From Ferrimonas marina (GTDB lineage Bacteria; Pseudomonadota; Gammaproteobacteria; Enterobacterales; Shewanellaceae), in NCBI RefSeq assembly GCF_900129905.1, contig NZ_FQXG01000014.1, forward strand, positions 1 through 53,026: a stretch of 53,026 bases of DNA, read 5' to 3'. Within the stretch, counting starts at the first letter, position 1. Each line of letters begins with the position of its first letter. Below are positions 1-9,765 of the stretch, piece after piece. A program made the position numbers and the translations under genes. The notes below the pieces were generated by a model. The model saw nothing but the letters and a program-made list of their open reading frames with translations, did no database searches and was not told the origin of the DNA.

Positions 1-28
1 CTCCGCCCATGAACCTACATGGACGGAG
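1..28 (-). terminator. Hairpin beyond the obgE end
   Basis: An 11-bp arm at 1-11 pairs with 18-28 with one mismatch. It lies about 30 bases past the obgE stop on the minus strand and could be its terminator. The window edge cuts off any T tract, so this is tentative. Confidence 0.35.
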
Positions 29-59
29 CTTAACAATGTTTTTCACACTTTTAAATACG

Positions 60-1307
<1,248 letters not shown>

Positions 1308-1317
1308 TCAGTTCGGA

Positions 1318-1575
1318 TTACTCAGCAACAATGCTCACGTATTTGCGATTGTTCTTGCCTTTCACTTCGAACTGAACCTTGCCGTCTTTGGTGGCGAACA
1401 GGGTGTGGTCTTTGCCACAACCTACGTTGTCACCGGCGTGGAACTTGGTACCACGTTGACGAACGATGATGTTACCTGCCAGTACGGACTCACCGCCGAA
1501 GCGCTTTACACCCAGGCGTTTGCTTTCAGAATCACGGCCGTTACGAGTAGAACCGCCAGCTTTTTTGTGTGCCAT
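1318..1575 (-). CDS. rpmA: 50S ribosomal protein L27
   Basis: Ribosomal protein L27, whose N-terminus reaches the peptidyl transferase centre. The 85-aa product begins [16 protein letters not shown] and keeps the [11 protein letters not shown] and GKDHTLFA blocks of the family. Length is normal. It lies 17 bases after rplU on the minus strand, so the pair forms the standard rplU-rpmA operon. A strong terminator follows. Confidence 0.99.
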   Translation of the reverse strand: MAHKKAGGSTRNGRDSESKRLGVKRFGGESVLAGNIIVRQRGTKFHAGDNVGCGKDHTLFATKDGKVQFEVKGKNNRKYVSIVAE

Positions 1576-1592
1576 GTCTCAGTACTCCTCGA

Positions 1593-1904
1593 TTAGGCGT
1601 TGATGCCAGTGATCTTAACTTCAGTGAACCACTGACGGTGGCCCATCTGCTTACGGCTGTGCTTACGGCGACGGAACTTAACGATCTTAACCTTGTCCGC
1701 GCGACCGTGGGAAACCACTTCCGCTACCACTTTGCCACCTTCAACCAGAGGGGCACCAACTTTGATGTCTTCGCCGTTGGCAACCAGCAGAACCTGGTCG
1801 AATTCAACGGTGGCGCCGGTTTCTACTTCCAGCTTCTCCAGACGCAGGGTTTGGCCTTCAGCAACACGATGTTGCTTACCGCCACTTTGGAAAACCGCGT
1901 ACAT
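1593..1904 (-). CDS. rplU: 50S ribosomal protein L21
   Basis: Ribosomal protein L21, a 23S-binding 50S protein. The 103-aa product starts [14 protein letters not shown] and carries the basic [15 protein letters not shown] stretch that marks L21. Normal length. It is the first gene of the rplU-rpmA operon and is divergent from ispB, the common arrangement in gammaproteobacteria. Confidence 0.99.
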   Translation of the reverse strand: MYAVFQSGGKQHRVAEGQTLRLEKLEVETGATVEFDQVLLVANGEDIKVGAPLVEGGKVVAEVVSHGRADKVKIVKFRRRKHSRKQMGHRQWFTEVKITGINA

Positions 1905-1988
1905 AATAACTCCGCTACTTCACACGCTGGACCGCCTACGTCTTAGAGGGGTCAGGGTGTGGCTAAAACTGTTTGACAATGGGCGCGC

Positions 1989-2017
1989 ATTCTACGGCAT
2001 GGACAGTAAACAGGCAA
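1989..2017 (-). promoter_or_regulatory. Candidate sigma-70 promoter for rplU-rpmA
   Basis: On the minus strand, TTGCCT at 2012-2017 and TAGAAT at 1989-1994 are 17 bp apart. They would start RNA near 1982, about 78 bases before rplU. The rest of the 1905-2173 gap holds the divergent ispB leader. A TAGAAT at 2102-2107 on the plus strand is a possible ispB -10, but I see no good -35 for it. Confidence 0.5.
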
Positions 2018-2173
2018 GGGCGAGTTGGAAAAAGATCGCAAAAAGGATCGCCAACCGGAAGCCCAGATTCCGATTTGTCTGGTTCAACAACGCATTTTGG
2101 GTAGAATGGCAAGCCGCAAAGCAATAATCATAGTAGGCTTATGCAGCAGTAAGCCAGACTCCGGAAGCCCATA

Positions 2174-3142
2174 ATGGACCTGAACGCCATCCGCGCCTTG
2201 ACCGACCAAGACATGCAGTCGGTCAATCAAATGATTTTCGATCAGCTGCACTCCGATGTAGCCCTGATCAACCAGCTCTCATTCTACATCATCAATGGCG
2301 GCGGCAAACGTCTGCGTCCCCTGCTGGCTGTTTTGGCCGCACGGGCGGTGGAGTACCAGGGCGACAAACACGTCAAGCTGGCGGCGATCATCGAATTTAT
2401 CCACACCGCCACCCTGCTGCACGACGACGTAGTGGACGAGTCCACCATGCGCCGAGGCCGGGAGACCGCCAACGCCCTGTTCGGCAACCAGGCCAGCGTG
2501 CTGGTGGGTGACTTCCTCTACACCCGTTCGTTCCAGATGATGACCGAGCTGAAGAGCCTGACCGTGCTGGAAGACCTGGCGGACGCCACCAACGTACTGG
2601 CGGAAGGCGAGGTGCTGCAGCTGATGAACTGCAACGATGCAGACACCAGCGAAGAGAGCTACATGCAGGTGATCTACTGCAAGACCGCCCGCCTGTTCGA
2701 AGCCGCCACCCACCTGGCCGCGGTGTTGGCAGACAAGCCCGCCGAGGTGTGCCAGGCGATGTCCGACTACGGCCGCTTCCTGGGCACCGCCTTCCAGCTG
2801 GTAGACGACGTGCTGGACTACACCGCCGATGCCGAGGAGCTGGGTAAGAACCTGGGTGACGACCTGGCCGAAGGCAAACCGACCCTGCCGCTGATCCACG
2901 CCATGGCCAACGCCGCCGAGGACGAGGCCCAGCGCATCCGCAGCGCCATCGAGAACGGCGGCTGCGAAGAGGTGGACGAGGTGGTGGCAACCCTGGAGCG
3001 TACCGGCTCGCTGGAGTACACCATGAACAAGGCGATCGAGGAGTCCAACAAGGCGATTGCCGCACTGGACGTACTGCCAGACAGCGAACACAAGACCGCG
3101 CTGATCAGCCTGGCCCGCATCGCCGTCGACCGTCGCAGCTAA
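2174..3142 (+). CDS. ispB: Octaprenyl diphosphate synthase
   Basis: Trans-prenyltransferase that lengthens farnesyl diphosphate with isopentenyl diphosphate to make the quinone side chain. The 322-aa product shows GGGKRLRP at 42-49, the first aspartate-rich motif LLHDDVVDE (D84, D85, D88) and the second, QLVDDVLD (D211, D212, D215), which bind Mg-diphosphate. Length is that of IspB. The start ATG has GGAAG upstream. It is divergent from rplU and ends at a bidirectional terminator shared with mdh. Confidence 0.97.
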   Translation: MDLNAIRALTDQDMQSVNQMIFDQLHSDVALINQLSFYIINGGGKRLRPLLAVLAARAVEYQGDKHVKLAAIIEFIHTATLLHDDVVDESTMRRGRETANALFGNQASVLVGDFLYTRSFQMMTELKSLTVLEDLADATNVLAEGEVLQLMNCNDADTSEESYMQVIYCKTARLFEAATHLAAVLADKPAEVCQAMSDYGRFLGTAFQLVDDVLDYTADAEELGKNLGDDLAEGKPTLPLIHAMANAAEDEAQRIRSAIENGGCEEVDEVVATLERTGSLEYTMNKAIEESNKAIAALDVLPDSEHKTALISLARIAVDRRS

Positions 3143-3160
3143 GCGCCACTCGACCGACAC

Positions 3161-3189
3161 AAAAAAAGCGCCCCGTAGGGCGCTTTTTT
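3161..3189. terminator. Bidirectional terminator, ispB / mdh
   Basis: A hairpin of AAGCGCCC and GGGCGCTT type with an A run before and a T run after, between the convergent ispB and mdh genes. It can serve both strands. Confidence 0.9.
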
Positions 3190-3202
3190 CGTTTATCCGG
3201 CC

Positions 3203-4141
3203 TTAGCCATTCACAAAGGCTTCGCCCTTGCTGATATCGCCGCTGAGGGTCTCCAGCATGCCATCCAGGGCACCCTTCTCGTACTCGCTCAGGCTGCCGT
3301 AGGGCAGGATCTGCTCAACGCCCTGCTTACCCAGTTTTACCGGCTGGGCAAAGAAGCGGGTGTGCTCACCGGCACCTTCGACGTAGGCGCACTCGATCAC
3401 GTCCTGCTCACCCTGAAGGCCACGGACCACGGACAGACCGAAGCGGCAGGCCGCCTGGGCCATGGACAGGGTGGCGCTACCGGCACCGGCCTTGGCTTCC
3501 ACCACCTCGGTACCGGCGTTCTGGATGCGATGGGTCAGGGAGGCGATCTCATCTTCGCTGAAGCTGACGCCCTCAACCTGGGACAGCAGCGGCAGGATGG
3601 TAACGCCACTGTGGCCACCGATAACGTTGATCTTCACCTGCGCCGGATCCAGGCCCTTGGCTTCGGCAATGAAGGTCTCGGAGCGGATCACGTCCAGGGT
3701 GGTCACCCCGAACAGCTTGTTCTTGTCGTAGACGCCAGCGGCCTTCAACACCTCGGCGGCGATGGCCACGGTGGTGTTCACCGGGTTGGTGATCACACCG
3801 ATGCAGGCGGTGGGGGCCACTTCGGCAACCTTGCCCACCAGGTTACGGATGATGCCGGCGTTGACGTTGAACAGGTCAGCACGGTCCATGCCCGGCTTAC
3901 GGGCCACACCGGCGGAGATCAGCACCAGGTCGGCACCTTCCAGGGCCGGGGTCGGATCCTCACCGGCAAAACCGGTGGCTTCAACCGCGGTGGGGATATG
4001 GCTGATGTCGGCGGCAACGCCCGGAGTGACCGGCGCGATGTCGTACAGCGCCAGCTTGCTGCCCGCCGGCAGATTCAGTTTCAACAACAGGGCCAATGCC
4101 TGACCAATACCACCTGCGGCACCTAGAACAGCTACTTTCAT
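3203..4141 (-). CDS. mdh: Malate dehydrogenase (NAD)
   Basis: Citric-acid-cycle enzyme interconverting malate and oxaloacetate. The 312-aa product has the usual length. The N-terminal NAD loop is GAAGGIGQ at 7-14, substrate arginine lies in ARKPGMDR, the Asp-Arg relay is in [11 protein letters not shown] and the catalytic His is in VIGGHSG. The ATG at 4141 gives the family start MKVAVLGA, and an upstream extension of this frame has no family likeness. It is divergent from argR with a shared 249-bp control region, the arrangement seen across gammaproteobacteria. Confidence 0.98.
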   Translation of the reverse strand: MKVAVLGAAGGIGQALALLLKLNLPAGSKLALYDIAPVTPGVAADISHIPTAVEATGFAGEDPTPALEGADLVLISAGVARKPGMDRADLFNVNAGIIRNLVGKVAEVAPTACIGVITNPVNTTVAIAAEVLKAAGVYDKNKLFGVTTLDVIRSETFIAEAKGLDPAQVKINVIGGHSGVTILPLLSQVEGVSFSEDEIASLTHRIQNAGTEVVEAKAGAGSATLSMAQAACRFGLSVVRGLQGEQDVIECAYVEGAGEHTRFFAQPVKLGKQGVEQILPYGSLSEYEKGALDGMLETLSGDISKGEAFVNG

Positions 4142-4296
4142 GCTTAATCTCCAACTTTCCCTGATCAGTGCGACCGGAGTCACACTCCCGAATTTTGCGC
4201 CCACCATACCCAATGCAGACGGGGGACGCAATGATCTCAGACGGAAGTATGAGAGGCAGCGGATCAGGGGGCCGGTGGCACTCCAACTTGACACAA

Positions 4297-4356
4297 GCGA
4301 TGAATTTTTATGCTCGGTATTTGACTCAGGCTTGCTTCCTAGTCAGCAATTATGCA
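4297..4356. promoter_or_regulatory. Candidate ARG boxes between mdh and argR
   Basis: TGAATTTTTATGCT at 4301-4314 matches much of the ArgR operator consensus TGAATNNNNATTCA. A second weaker palindromic match, TCAGCAATTATGCA, lies at 4343-4356. Both are just upstream of argR. Autoregulation by ArgR is known in enteric bacteria; here it is inferred from these sites only. Confidence 0.5.
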
Positions 4357-4390
4357 GAGTTGGGGCATCATTTGCCGTTAAGACACCAGT

Positions 4391-4861
4391 ATGAGAACAA
4401 CCAACCAGCAAGAGGAATTGGTCCGCGTCTTCAAATCCCTGCTCAAGGAGGAGCGATTCGGCTCCCAGGGGGAGATCGTGGCCGCCCTGCAGGCCGCGGG
4501 CTTTGCCAACATCAACCAGTCCAAGGTCTCACGCATGCTGAGCAAGTTTGGCGCGGTACGCACCCGCAATGCCAAACAGGAGATGGTGTACTGCCTGCCG
4601 GCGGAGCTGGGGGTGCCCACCGCCAACGCCCAACTGCGCAACCTGGTGTTGGATGTGGATCATAACGGCACCATGATCGTGGTGCGCGCCAGCCCCGGTG
4701 CGGCCCAGCTGATCGCCCGCCTGCTCGACTCCATGGGCAAAGCAGAGGGGATCCTCGGCACCATCGCCGGTGACGACACCATCTTCATCGCCCCGTCAGA
4801 CATTGAGCGTCTGCCGGACACCCTGGCGATGGTCAAAGAGCTGTTCAACTACATCGATTGA
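4391..4861 (+). CDS. argR: Arginine repressor ArgR
   Basis: Hexameric arginine-dependent repressor and activator. The 156-aa product has an N-terminal winged-helix domain (SQGEIVAAL through [11 protein letters not shown], about residues 25-55) and a C-terminal arginine-binding oligomerisation domain ending in the [10 protein letters not shown] block. Length matches the family. ARG-box-like sites appear upstream of this gene, upstream of astC and upstream of the YjiH-type transporter at 40382, so several targets may lie in this same window. Confidence 0.97.
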   Translation: MRTTNQQEELVRVFKSLLKEERFGSQGEIVAALQAAGFANINQSKVSRMLSKFGAVRTRNAKQEMVYCLPAELGVPTANAQLRNLVLDVDHNGTMIVVRASPGAAQLIARLLDSMGKAEGILGTIAGDDTIFIAPSDIERLPDTLAMVKELFNYID

Positions 4862-4875
4862 GCCTGCCCTCGATC

Positions 4876-4905
4876 AAAAAAGCCCGGCCAATGGCCGGGC
4901 TTTTT
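4876..4905. terminator. Bidirectional terminator after argR
   Basis: AAGCCCGGCC / GGCCGGGCTT stem flanked by A and T runs between the convergent argR and Dyp peroxidase genes. Confidence 0.9.
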
Positions 4906-4916
4906 GTTGCGCAGAC

Positions 4917-5870
4917 TTACAGCCCGGCGGAACGCTCGAGGAAATCGAGGGAGGGCGCAAAATAGGCCGCCCCGGTTACCGCCTGGGTGTACTTGAGCAG
5001 GTGATCGAAGTGACCGTGCTCGCCCACCACCATCGACTTGAGCTGGGCGGTGAAGTGGCCCGGTGTCTTGCAGCAGGAGATAAAGAACAGCCCCTGCTCC
5101 TGCATGTTGCCATAAGGCATGCTCTGACGCAGGATCTCCATCGAGCGCCCATCCGGGTGCTTCAGGTTGGTGCGCTTGATGTGAGCGAACATCGGCTTGG
5201 CTTCGCTGGGGTACTCAACGTTGTCCATCTTGGAGCGACCGATTGTGTCTTCCTGGGTCTTGAGGGACTGCTGCTCCCACATCGCCATGTTGTGGACGTA
5301 GCGCTGGGTGTGGATGTAGCTGCCACCGGCAAAGGCCGGATCTTCGCTGCCCACCAGGGCCACCTCGCGACGTCCCGGTCCTACCGGGTTCTCGGTACCG
5401 TCGACAAAGCCGGTCAAGTCGCGGTTGTCCAGGTAGCGGAAACCACGCACCTCTTCCACCAGCTCCGCCAAGCCGGTCAGGCGGCGGCATACCTCGGTGG
5501 CAGCCACGTGGTTAACGTCCAGCCGGTCACTGCGGATGTGAACAAACAGGTCCACCGGCTGGCTAGGCGCCAGACGGTCTTCGGCCTCAAACTGCGGGAA
5601 GGGCGCCAGCTCCGCCGGGCGTGCCTCGCTGTAGAGGCTGTCCCAGTAGTTGGCACCGACGGCGATAAAGCCGTTGAAGGCGCAATCGGCGTTGCGATCG
5701 GCGCTGGCCTGCAGCCAGGCAGCGATCCCGGCGATCACCCGAGGCAGACCCACCTCGGCGCCCTCGCTGGCGTTAAACATCAGGTACAGCCCATGCAGAT
5801 TCCCTTCCGCACAAATTCCGCCCTGTTCCCTAGGCATCGGATTTTCCTTAACTTTATTTTCTTCAGCCAT
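4917..5870 (-). CDS. Dyp-type haem peroxidase (YfeX-like)
   Basis: Cytosolic-type dye-decolorising peroxidase; enteric YfeX relatives act on porphyrins. The 317-aa product carries the diagnostic GFVDGTENP with distal Asp157, a likely haem-ligand His230 (MFAHIKR) and distal Arg248 in LRQSMPYG. This spacing matches YfeX apart from a one-residue shift. No signal peptide is seen. The ATG at 5870 lacks a strong ribosome binding site. It lies 92 bases downstream of the ferric iron transporter on the same strand, so a role in haem or iron handling is plausible but not shown. Confidence 0.93.
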   Translation of the reverse strand: MAEENKVKENPMPREQGGICAEGNLHGLYLMFNASEGAEVGLPRVIAGIAAWLQASADRNADCAFNGFIAVGANYWDSLYSEARPAELAPFPQFEAEDRLAPSQPVDLFVHIRSDRLDVNHVAATEVCRRLTGLAELVEEVRGFRYLDNRDLTGFVDGTENPVGPGRREVALVGSEDPAFAGGSYIHTQRYVHNMAMWEQQSLKTQEDTIGRSKMDNVEYPSEAKPMFAHIKRTNLKHPDGRSMEILRQSMPYGNMQEQGLFFISCCKTPGHFTAQLKSMVVGEHGHFDHLLKYTQAVTGAAYFAPSLDFLERSAGL

Positions 5871-5962
5871 GATTGTGGCCCATCTGGTTCAGGTAAGCTA
5901 GCAGTGTGCTCAGAGCCCTGTATCGTGACAAGGCTGGTAAGCAAAATTCTTGATCTCGGTGG

Positions 5963-7003
5963 CTAGAATAGCACCAAGGCATGGGGCATGGCGGCCACCG
6001 CCACCCGCTGGCCCAGCTCCAGCCCGATGTGACCGGAGCGGACCGCCAGGGCAACCGGGCCCACCTCCACCTGGTAATCACAGTAGGTGCCGGCAAAGGT
6101 GCGCGCCACCACTACGCCGCTGCCCTCGTTGTCGGGCTCCAGCGCCAGCTGCTGCGGCCGCAGCAGCAAGGTACCCTGGTGCTGGGGTGGGTAGCCCAGC
6201 GGGCTGGCACTTTGGATCGCCCCCAGCGGGGTGTGTACCTCGTGGGCTGTGGCCACGGTGGCGTCCAGGTAGTTACCGCCGCCGAGGAAGTCGGCGACAA
6301 AGCGGCTGCTGGGCTGGTAGTAAAGCTGCTCCGCCGGGCCGGACTGCGCCACCCGCCCCTCGTGCAGGATCGCCAGGCGATCGGCGAAGGCAAACGCCTC
6401 CTCCTTGGAGTGGGTCACGAAGATCGCGCTGACCCCCTGGGAGCGCAGGATCTGGCGGATCTCCGCCATCAGCTCGCCGCGCACCTGACTGTCGATGTTG
6501 GAGAAGGGTTCATCCAGCAACAGCAGACGGGGCTGATACGCCAGCGCCCGGGCGATGGCCACCCGCTGCTGCTGGCCGCCGGAGAGCTGGTGGATGTAGC
6601 GATCCCCCAGGTCATCCAGCTTCACCAGGGCGATCATCTCCGCCACCCGTGCCTGCACCTCCGCCTTGGTGCGACCTTTGAGACCAAAGGCGATGTTCTC
6701 GGCCACTGTCAGGTGGGGGAACAGGGCGTAGTCCTGGAAGATCACACCGACACCGCGGTGCTCGGTGGGGACGAGATTGTCCGGGGTGGAGAGGGACTGC
6801 CCCTCCAGCTCGATGTCGCCCTGATGGATCGGCAGCAAGCCGGCAATGGCGCGCAGCAGGGTGGTCTTGCCACAGCCGCTGGGGCCGAGCAGGGCCAGGA
6901 TCTCGTTCTCCGCCAGGGCCAGATCCAGGCCATCCAGGATGGTCTTACCCTGATACTGACAACTCAGGTCCTGGATGCGTAGTTTTGACGTCGCGGTACT
7001 CAA
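5963..7003 (-). CDS. fbpC: Ferric iron ABC transporter ATPase (FbpC-like)
   Basis: ATP-hydrolysing subunit of a periplasmic Fe3+ importer. The 346-aa product has Walker A GPSGCGKTT near residue 40, Q-loop IFQDYALFPH, signature LSGGQQQR, Walker B LLLLDEPFSNID and switch His in VTHS. A C-terminal regulatory (TOBE-like) domain follows. The start codon is TTG at 7003, needed to keep the first beta strand (LRIQDLSCQY). It overlaps the permease stop as TTGA, which suggests translational coupling. Third gene of the fbpA-fbpB-fbpC operon. Confidence 0.93.
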   Translation of the reverse strand: MSTATSKLRIQDLSCQYQGKTILDGLDLALAENEILALLGPSGCGKTTLLRAIAGLLPIHQGDIELEGQSLSTPDNLVPTEHRGVGVIFQDYALFPHLTVAENIAFGLKGRTKAEVQARVAEMIALVKLDDLGDRYIHQLSGGQQQRVAIARALAYQPRLLLLDEPFSNIDSQVRGELMAEIRQILRSQGVSAIFVTHSKEEAFAFADRLAILHEGRVAQSGPAEQLYYQPSSRFVADFLGGGNYLDATVATAHEVHTPLGAIQSASPLGYPPQHQGTLLLRPQQLALEPDNEGSGVVVARTFAGTYCDYQVEVGPVALAVRSGHIGLELGQRVAVAAMPHALVLF

Positions 7004-8631
7004 TGGGCGTGCTCCAAACTGCGGTTCAGGAAGATCACCGGAACCAAGCCGACCAGAACGATCACCAGGGCCGGCAGGGCGCCCAGTTCCAGCATCTCAT
7101 CGGAAACAAACTGATAGACATAGGTGGCCAGGGTCTCGAAGCCGATGGGCTTGAGCAACAGGGCCGCAGGCAGCTCCTTCATCGCCTCGATAAAGACGAT
7201 CAGGCCCGCCGCCAGCATCCCCCGCCGCACCAGCGGCAGGTGTACCCGGCGCAGGATCCCGGCGGGGCCCTGGCCCATGGTCGCGGCGGCCATATCCAGC
7301 GAGGGGCTGATCCGCTTAAAGCTGTTCTCCACCGCCCCCAGGGCCACCGCCAGAAAGCGTACGGTGTAGCCAAACACCAGCGCCAGGATGGAGCCGGACA
7401 GCACCAGTCCCGGCAGCGGCTGGCCCAGCCACTCGAACAGGTCATTGATGGCAAAGTCCGCCGCAATCAGCGGGATCATCACGCCGATGGCCAATACGGT
7501 ACCCGGCAGTGCATAGCCAAAGCCGGCGATCTGCCCCGGCAGCCGATCCCAGCGGCGAGGGCTGATCCGGGCCAGGTACTGCAGCCCCAGGGCGATCAGC
7601 ACGGTGATCAGCGCCACCGCAGCAGAGACGCCCAGGCTGTTAAGGCTGTACTGACCAAACTGGCGCAGCGCCGACGGATCGTAGTAGTGCCAGGCGTAGT
7701 CCATCAGCACCCAGGCCGGCAGCAGGAAGGAGAAGAACAGCAGGGTGGCGCAGAAACCAAAGGCGCCCCAGGCACGCCAACCGGTCAGCTGGTAGCCATA
7801 GTCCTCGCTCTTACCCTCGGCCTTTTGAAACCGCTCCTGACGGGACCGGGCGAAGCGCTCGGCAAACATCAGCACCGCGATCACCAGCAGCATCAGGGTG
7901 GAGAGCCGGGCCGCACTGGCCATGCTGCCAAAGCCCAGCCAGGTGTCGTACACCGCGGTGGTCAGGGTGTTGACGGCGAAATAGTGCACCGTAGCGAAAT
8001 CCGCCAGGGTCTCCATCGCCACCAGCGACAGGCCCACGGCGATGGCCGGGCGGGCCAGCGGCAGCGAGAGGCGGAAGAAGCTTTGACGCGGGCTGCAGCC
8101 CAGGGTACGACTGGCCTGGATCAGGTTGCTGGCCTGCTCCAAAAAGGCGGTCCGGGCCAGCATAAAGACGTAGGGAAACAGCACCAGCGCCAGCATGATG
8201 GCGGCACCACCGAGAGAGCGCACCGCCGGGAAATAGTAGTCCTGGGGCGATTGCCAGCCCATCAGGCTGCGCAGGGTTGACTGCACCGGGCCGGCATAAT
8301 CGAACATGTCGGTGTAGACGTAGGCCACGATGTAGGCCGGCATCGCCAGCGGCAGCAACATCGCCCACTGGAATACCCGTTGGCCGGGGAAGCGGCACAT
8401 CGCCACCAGCCAGGCGGCGGGCAGGCCCAGCAGCAGCGAGCCCAGCGCTACCAGGGCGATCAACAGGATGGTATTAACGACGTAGTCGGTGAGGACAGTT
8501 TGTTTCAGATGGTCAAAGACCGCCTGATCCGGGTCCATGGATTGGACCACCAGGGCCGCCAGAGGCAACAGTAGGAGGGCGACCGTGAGGTACCCGCCTA
8601 CACTCCAGCGGCGCGACAGCGTTTGTATCAA
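7000..8631 (-). CDS. fbpB: Ferric iron ABC transporter permease (FbpB-like)
   Basis: Inner-membrane permease of the Fe3+ importer. The 543-aa product is a fused double permease with about 12 membrane segments and two ABC-permease domains. EAA-type loops lie near ASRTLGCSPRQSFFRLSLPLARPA and AAATMGQGPAGI. Length suits FbpB/SfuB, which are tandem fusions. The start is TTG at 8631 and overlaps the fbpA stop as TTGA. The same four-base overlap occurs at its own 3' end with fbpC, so all three genes are tightly coupled. Confidence 0.92.
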   Translation of the reverse strand: MIQTLSRRWSVGGYLTVALLLLPLAALVVQSMDPDQAVFDHLKQTVLTDYVVNTILLIALVALGSLLLGLPAAWLVAMCRFPGQRVFQWAMLLPLAMPAYIVAYVYTDMFDYAGPVQSTLRSLMGWQSPQDYYFPAVRSLGGAAIMLALVLFPYVFMLARTAFLEQASNLIQASRTLGCSPRQSFFRLSLPLARPAIAVGLSLVAMETLADFATVHYFAVNTLTTAVYDTWLGFGSMASAARLSTLMLLVIAVLMFAERFARSRQERFQKAEGKSEDYGYQLTGWRAWGAFGFCATLLFFSFLLPAWVLMDYAWHYYDPSALRQFGQYSLNSLGVSAAVALITVLIALGLQYLARISPRRWDRLPGQIAGFGYALPGTVLAIGVMIPLIAADFAINDLFEWLGQPLPGLVLSGSILALVFGYTVRFLAVALGAVENSFKRISPSLDMAAATMGQGPAGILRRVHLPLVRRGMLAAGLIVFIEAMKELPAALLLKPIGFETLATYVYQFVSDEMLELGALPALVIVLVGLVPVIFLNRSLEHAH

Positions 8632-9626
8632 AGATCGAACCTTACTTCATCGAGGAGTTTCATCGCGGTGGCATGGTAAACCGCCAACTCCTGAACCGGC
8701 AAGGTATCGGCCTTAAACTCGCCCCAACTGGCCACCATCTCGGACGGCGCTACCTCGGGGTGTACCGGGTATTCCGAGTTGAGCTGAGCGTAAACGCCCT
8801 GGGCCTGCTTACCGGAGAGGAACTCCATCAGCGCCTTGCCACCTTCAACGTTCTTGGCGTGCTTGGCCATCACCGCACCGGAGACATTCACATGGGTGCC
8901 GCGATCCGCCTGGTTGGGGAAGTTGATCACCACCTTCTCGGCGTAGGGCGCCTGCTTGGGATCCTCCAGCATCTTGCCGAAGTAGTAGCTGTTGCCGATG
9001 GCGTAATCACACACCCCTTCCGCCACCGCGGTGATCTGGGCACGGTCGTTGCCCTGCGGCTTACGCGCCAGGTTGGCTTTGACCCCTTCCAGCCAGGTCT
9101 TGGCATCCGCCTCACCGTGATGGGCGATCATCGAGGCGATCAGCGCCACGTTGTAGGCGTTTTTACCGGAGCGCATGCAGATCTTGCCCTTGAACGCGGG
9201 GGTGGCCAGGTCTTCGTAGCTCACGTCCACCGGGCCAACACGGTCCTTGGCGCTATAGACGTTACGGGTGCGCAGGGTCAGGGCAAACCACTGGTTGTCC
9301 GGTGCCCGGTACTGGCTGGGGATGTTCTGGCTCAGCACCTCACTCTCAACCGGCTGGGTCAGGCCCATCTCCACCAGAGTCGCCAGGCGGGAGATGTCGG
9401 TGGTCAGCACCACGTCCGCCGGGGACAGGCGGCCCTCACGGTTCAGTCGCTCTTCCAGGCCGGTCTGGGCAAACACCACCTGGGTCTTGATCCCGGTCTG
9501 CTCGGTGAACATCTCCAGCATCGGCTCCACCAGGAACGGCTGGCGATAGGAGTAAACAGTGACAGTCTGGGCGGCGGCCACGGTGCTGGTCAGGGCAAAC
9601 AGGGCGGCGGTCAAGGTGCGTAACAT
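8628..9626 (-). CDS. fbpA: Periplasmic ferric iron-binding protein (FbpA-like)
   Basis: Substrate-binding subunit that captures Fe3+ in the periplasm. The 332-aa precursor begins with a signal peptide, MLRTLTAALFALTSTVAAAQ, cleaved near residue 19. The iron-binding adjacent tyrosines are visible in GNSYYFGK, and the fold start TVYSYRQPFL fits the family. The ATG has GGAGA upstream. A Fur-box-like palindrome lies 18-36 bases before the start, so iron repression is likely. First gene of the operon. Confidence 0.94.
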   Translation of the reverse strand: MLRTLTAALFALTSTVAAAQTVTVYSYRQPFLVEPMLEMFTEQTGIKTQVVFAQTGLEERLNREGRLSPADVVLTTDISRLATLVEMGLTQPVESEVLSQNIPSQYRAPDNQWFALTLRTRNVYSAKDRVGPVDVSYEDLATPAFKGKICMRSGKNAYNVALIASMIAHHGEADAKTWLEGVKANLARKPQGNDRAQITAVAEGVCDYAIGNSYYFGKMLEDPKQAPYAEKVVINFPNQADRGTHVNVSGAVMAKHAKNVEGGKALMEFLSGKQAQGVYAQLNSEYPVHPEVAPSEMVASWGEFKADTLPVQELAVYHATAMKLLDEVRFDL

Positions 9627-9643
9627 AACGTCTCCATGAGTAC

Positions 9644-9662
9644 GATAATGAGAACAATTCCG
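9644..9662. promoter_or_regulatory. Fur box upstream of fbpA
   Basis: The 19 bases from 9644 match the classic Fur box GATAATGATAATCATTATC at 13 of 19 places, with the first eight perfect. The site overlaps a possible -10 (CATTAT, minus strand) before fbpA. This supports Fur control of the iron transporter. Confidence 0.7.
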
Positions 9663-9715
9663 TTTAGCACTAAAGGGTACTCGCTTACGACCGGGCCCGC
9701 AACGAAGGGGATCAC

Positions 9716-9744
9716 AAAAAAAGGCCCCAAAACTGGGGCCTTTT
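9716..9744 (-). terminator. amtB terminator
   Basis: AAGGCCCC / GGGGCCTT stem with a 6-base loop; on the minus strand it is followed by seven T. It ends the glnK-amtB transcript. Confidence 0.9.
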
Positions 9745-9765
9745 CATTGCGATTATGCAGAAGTG

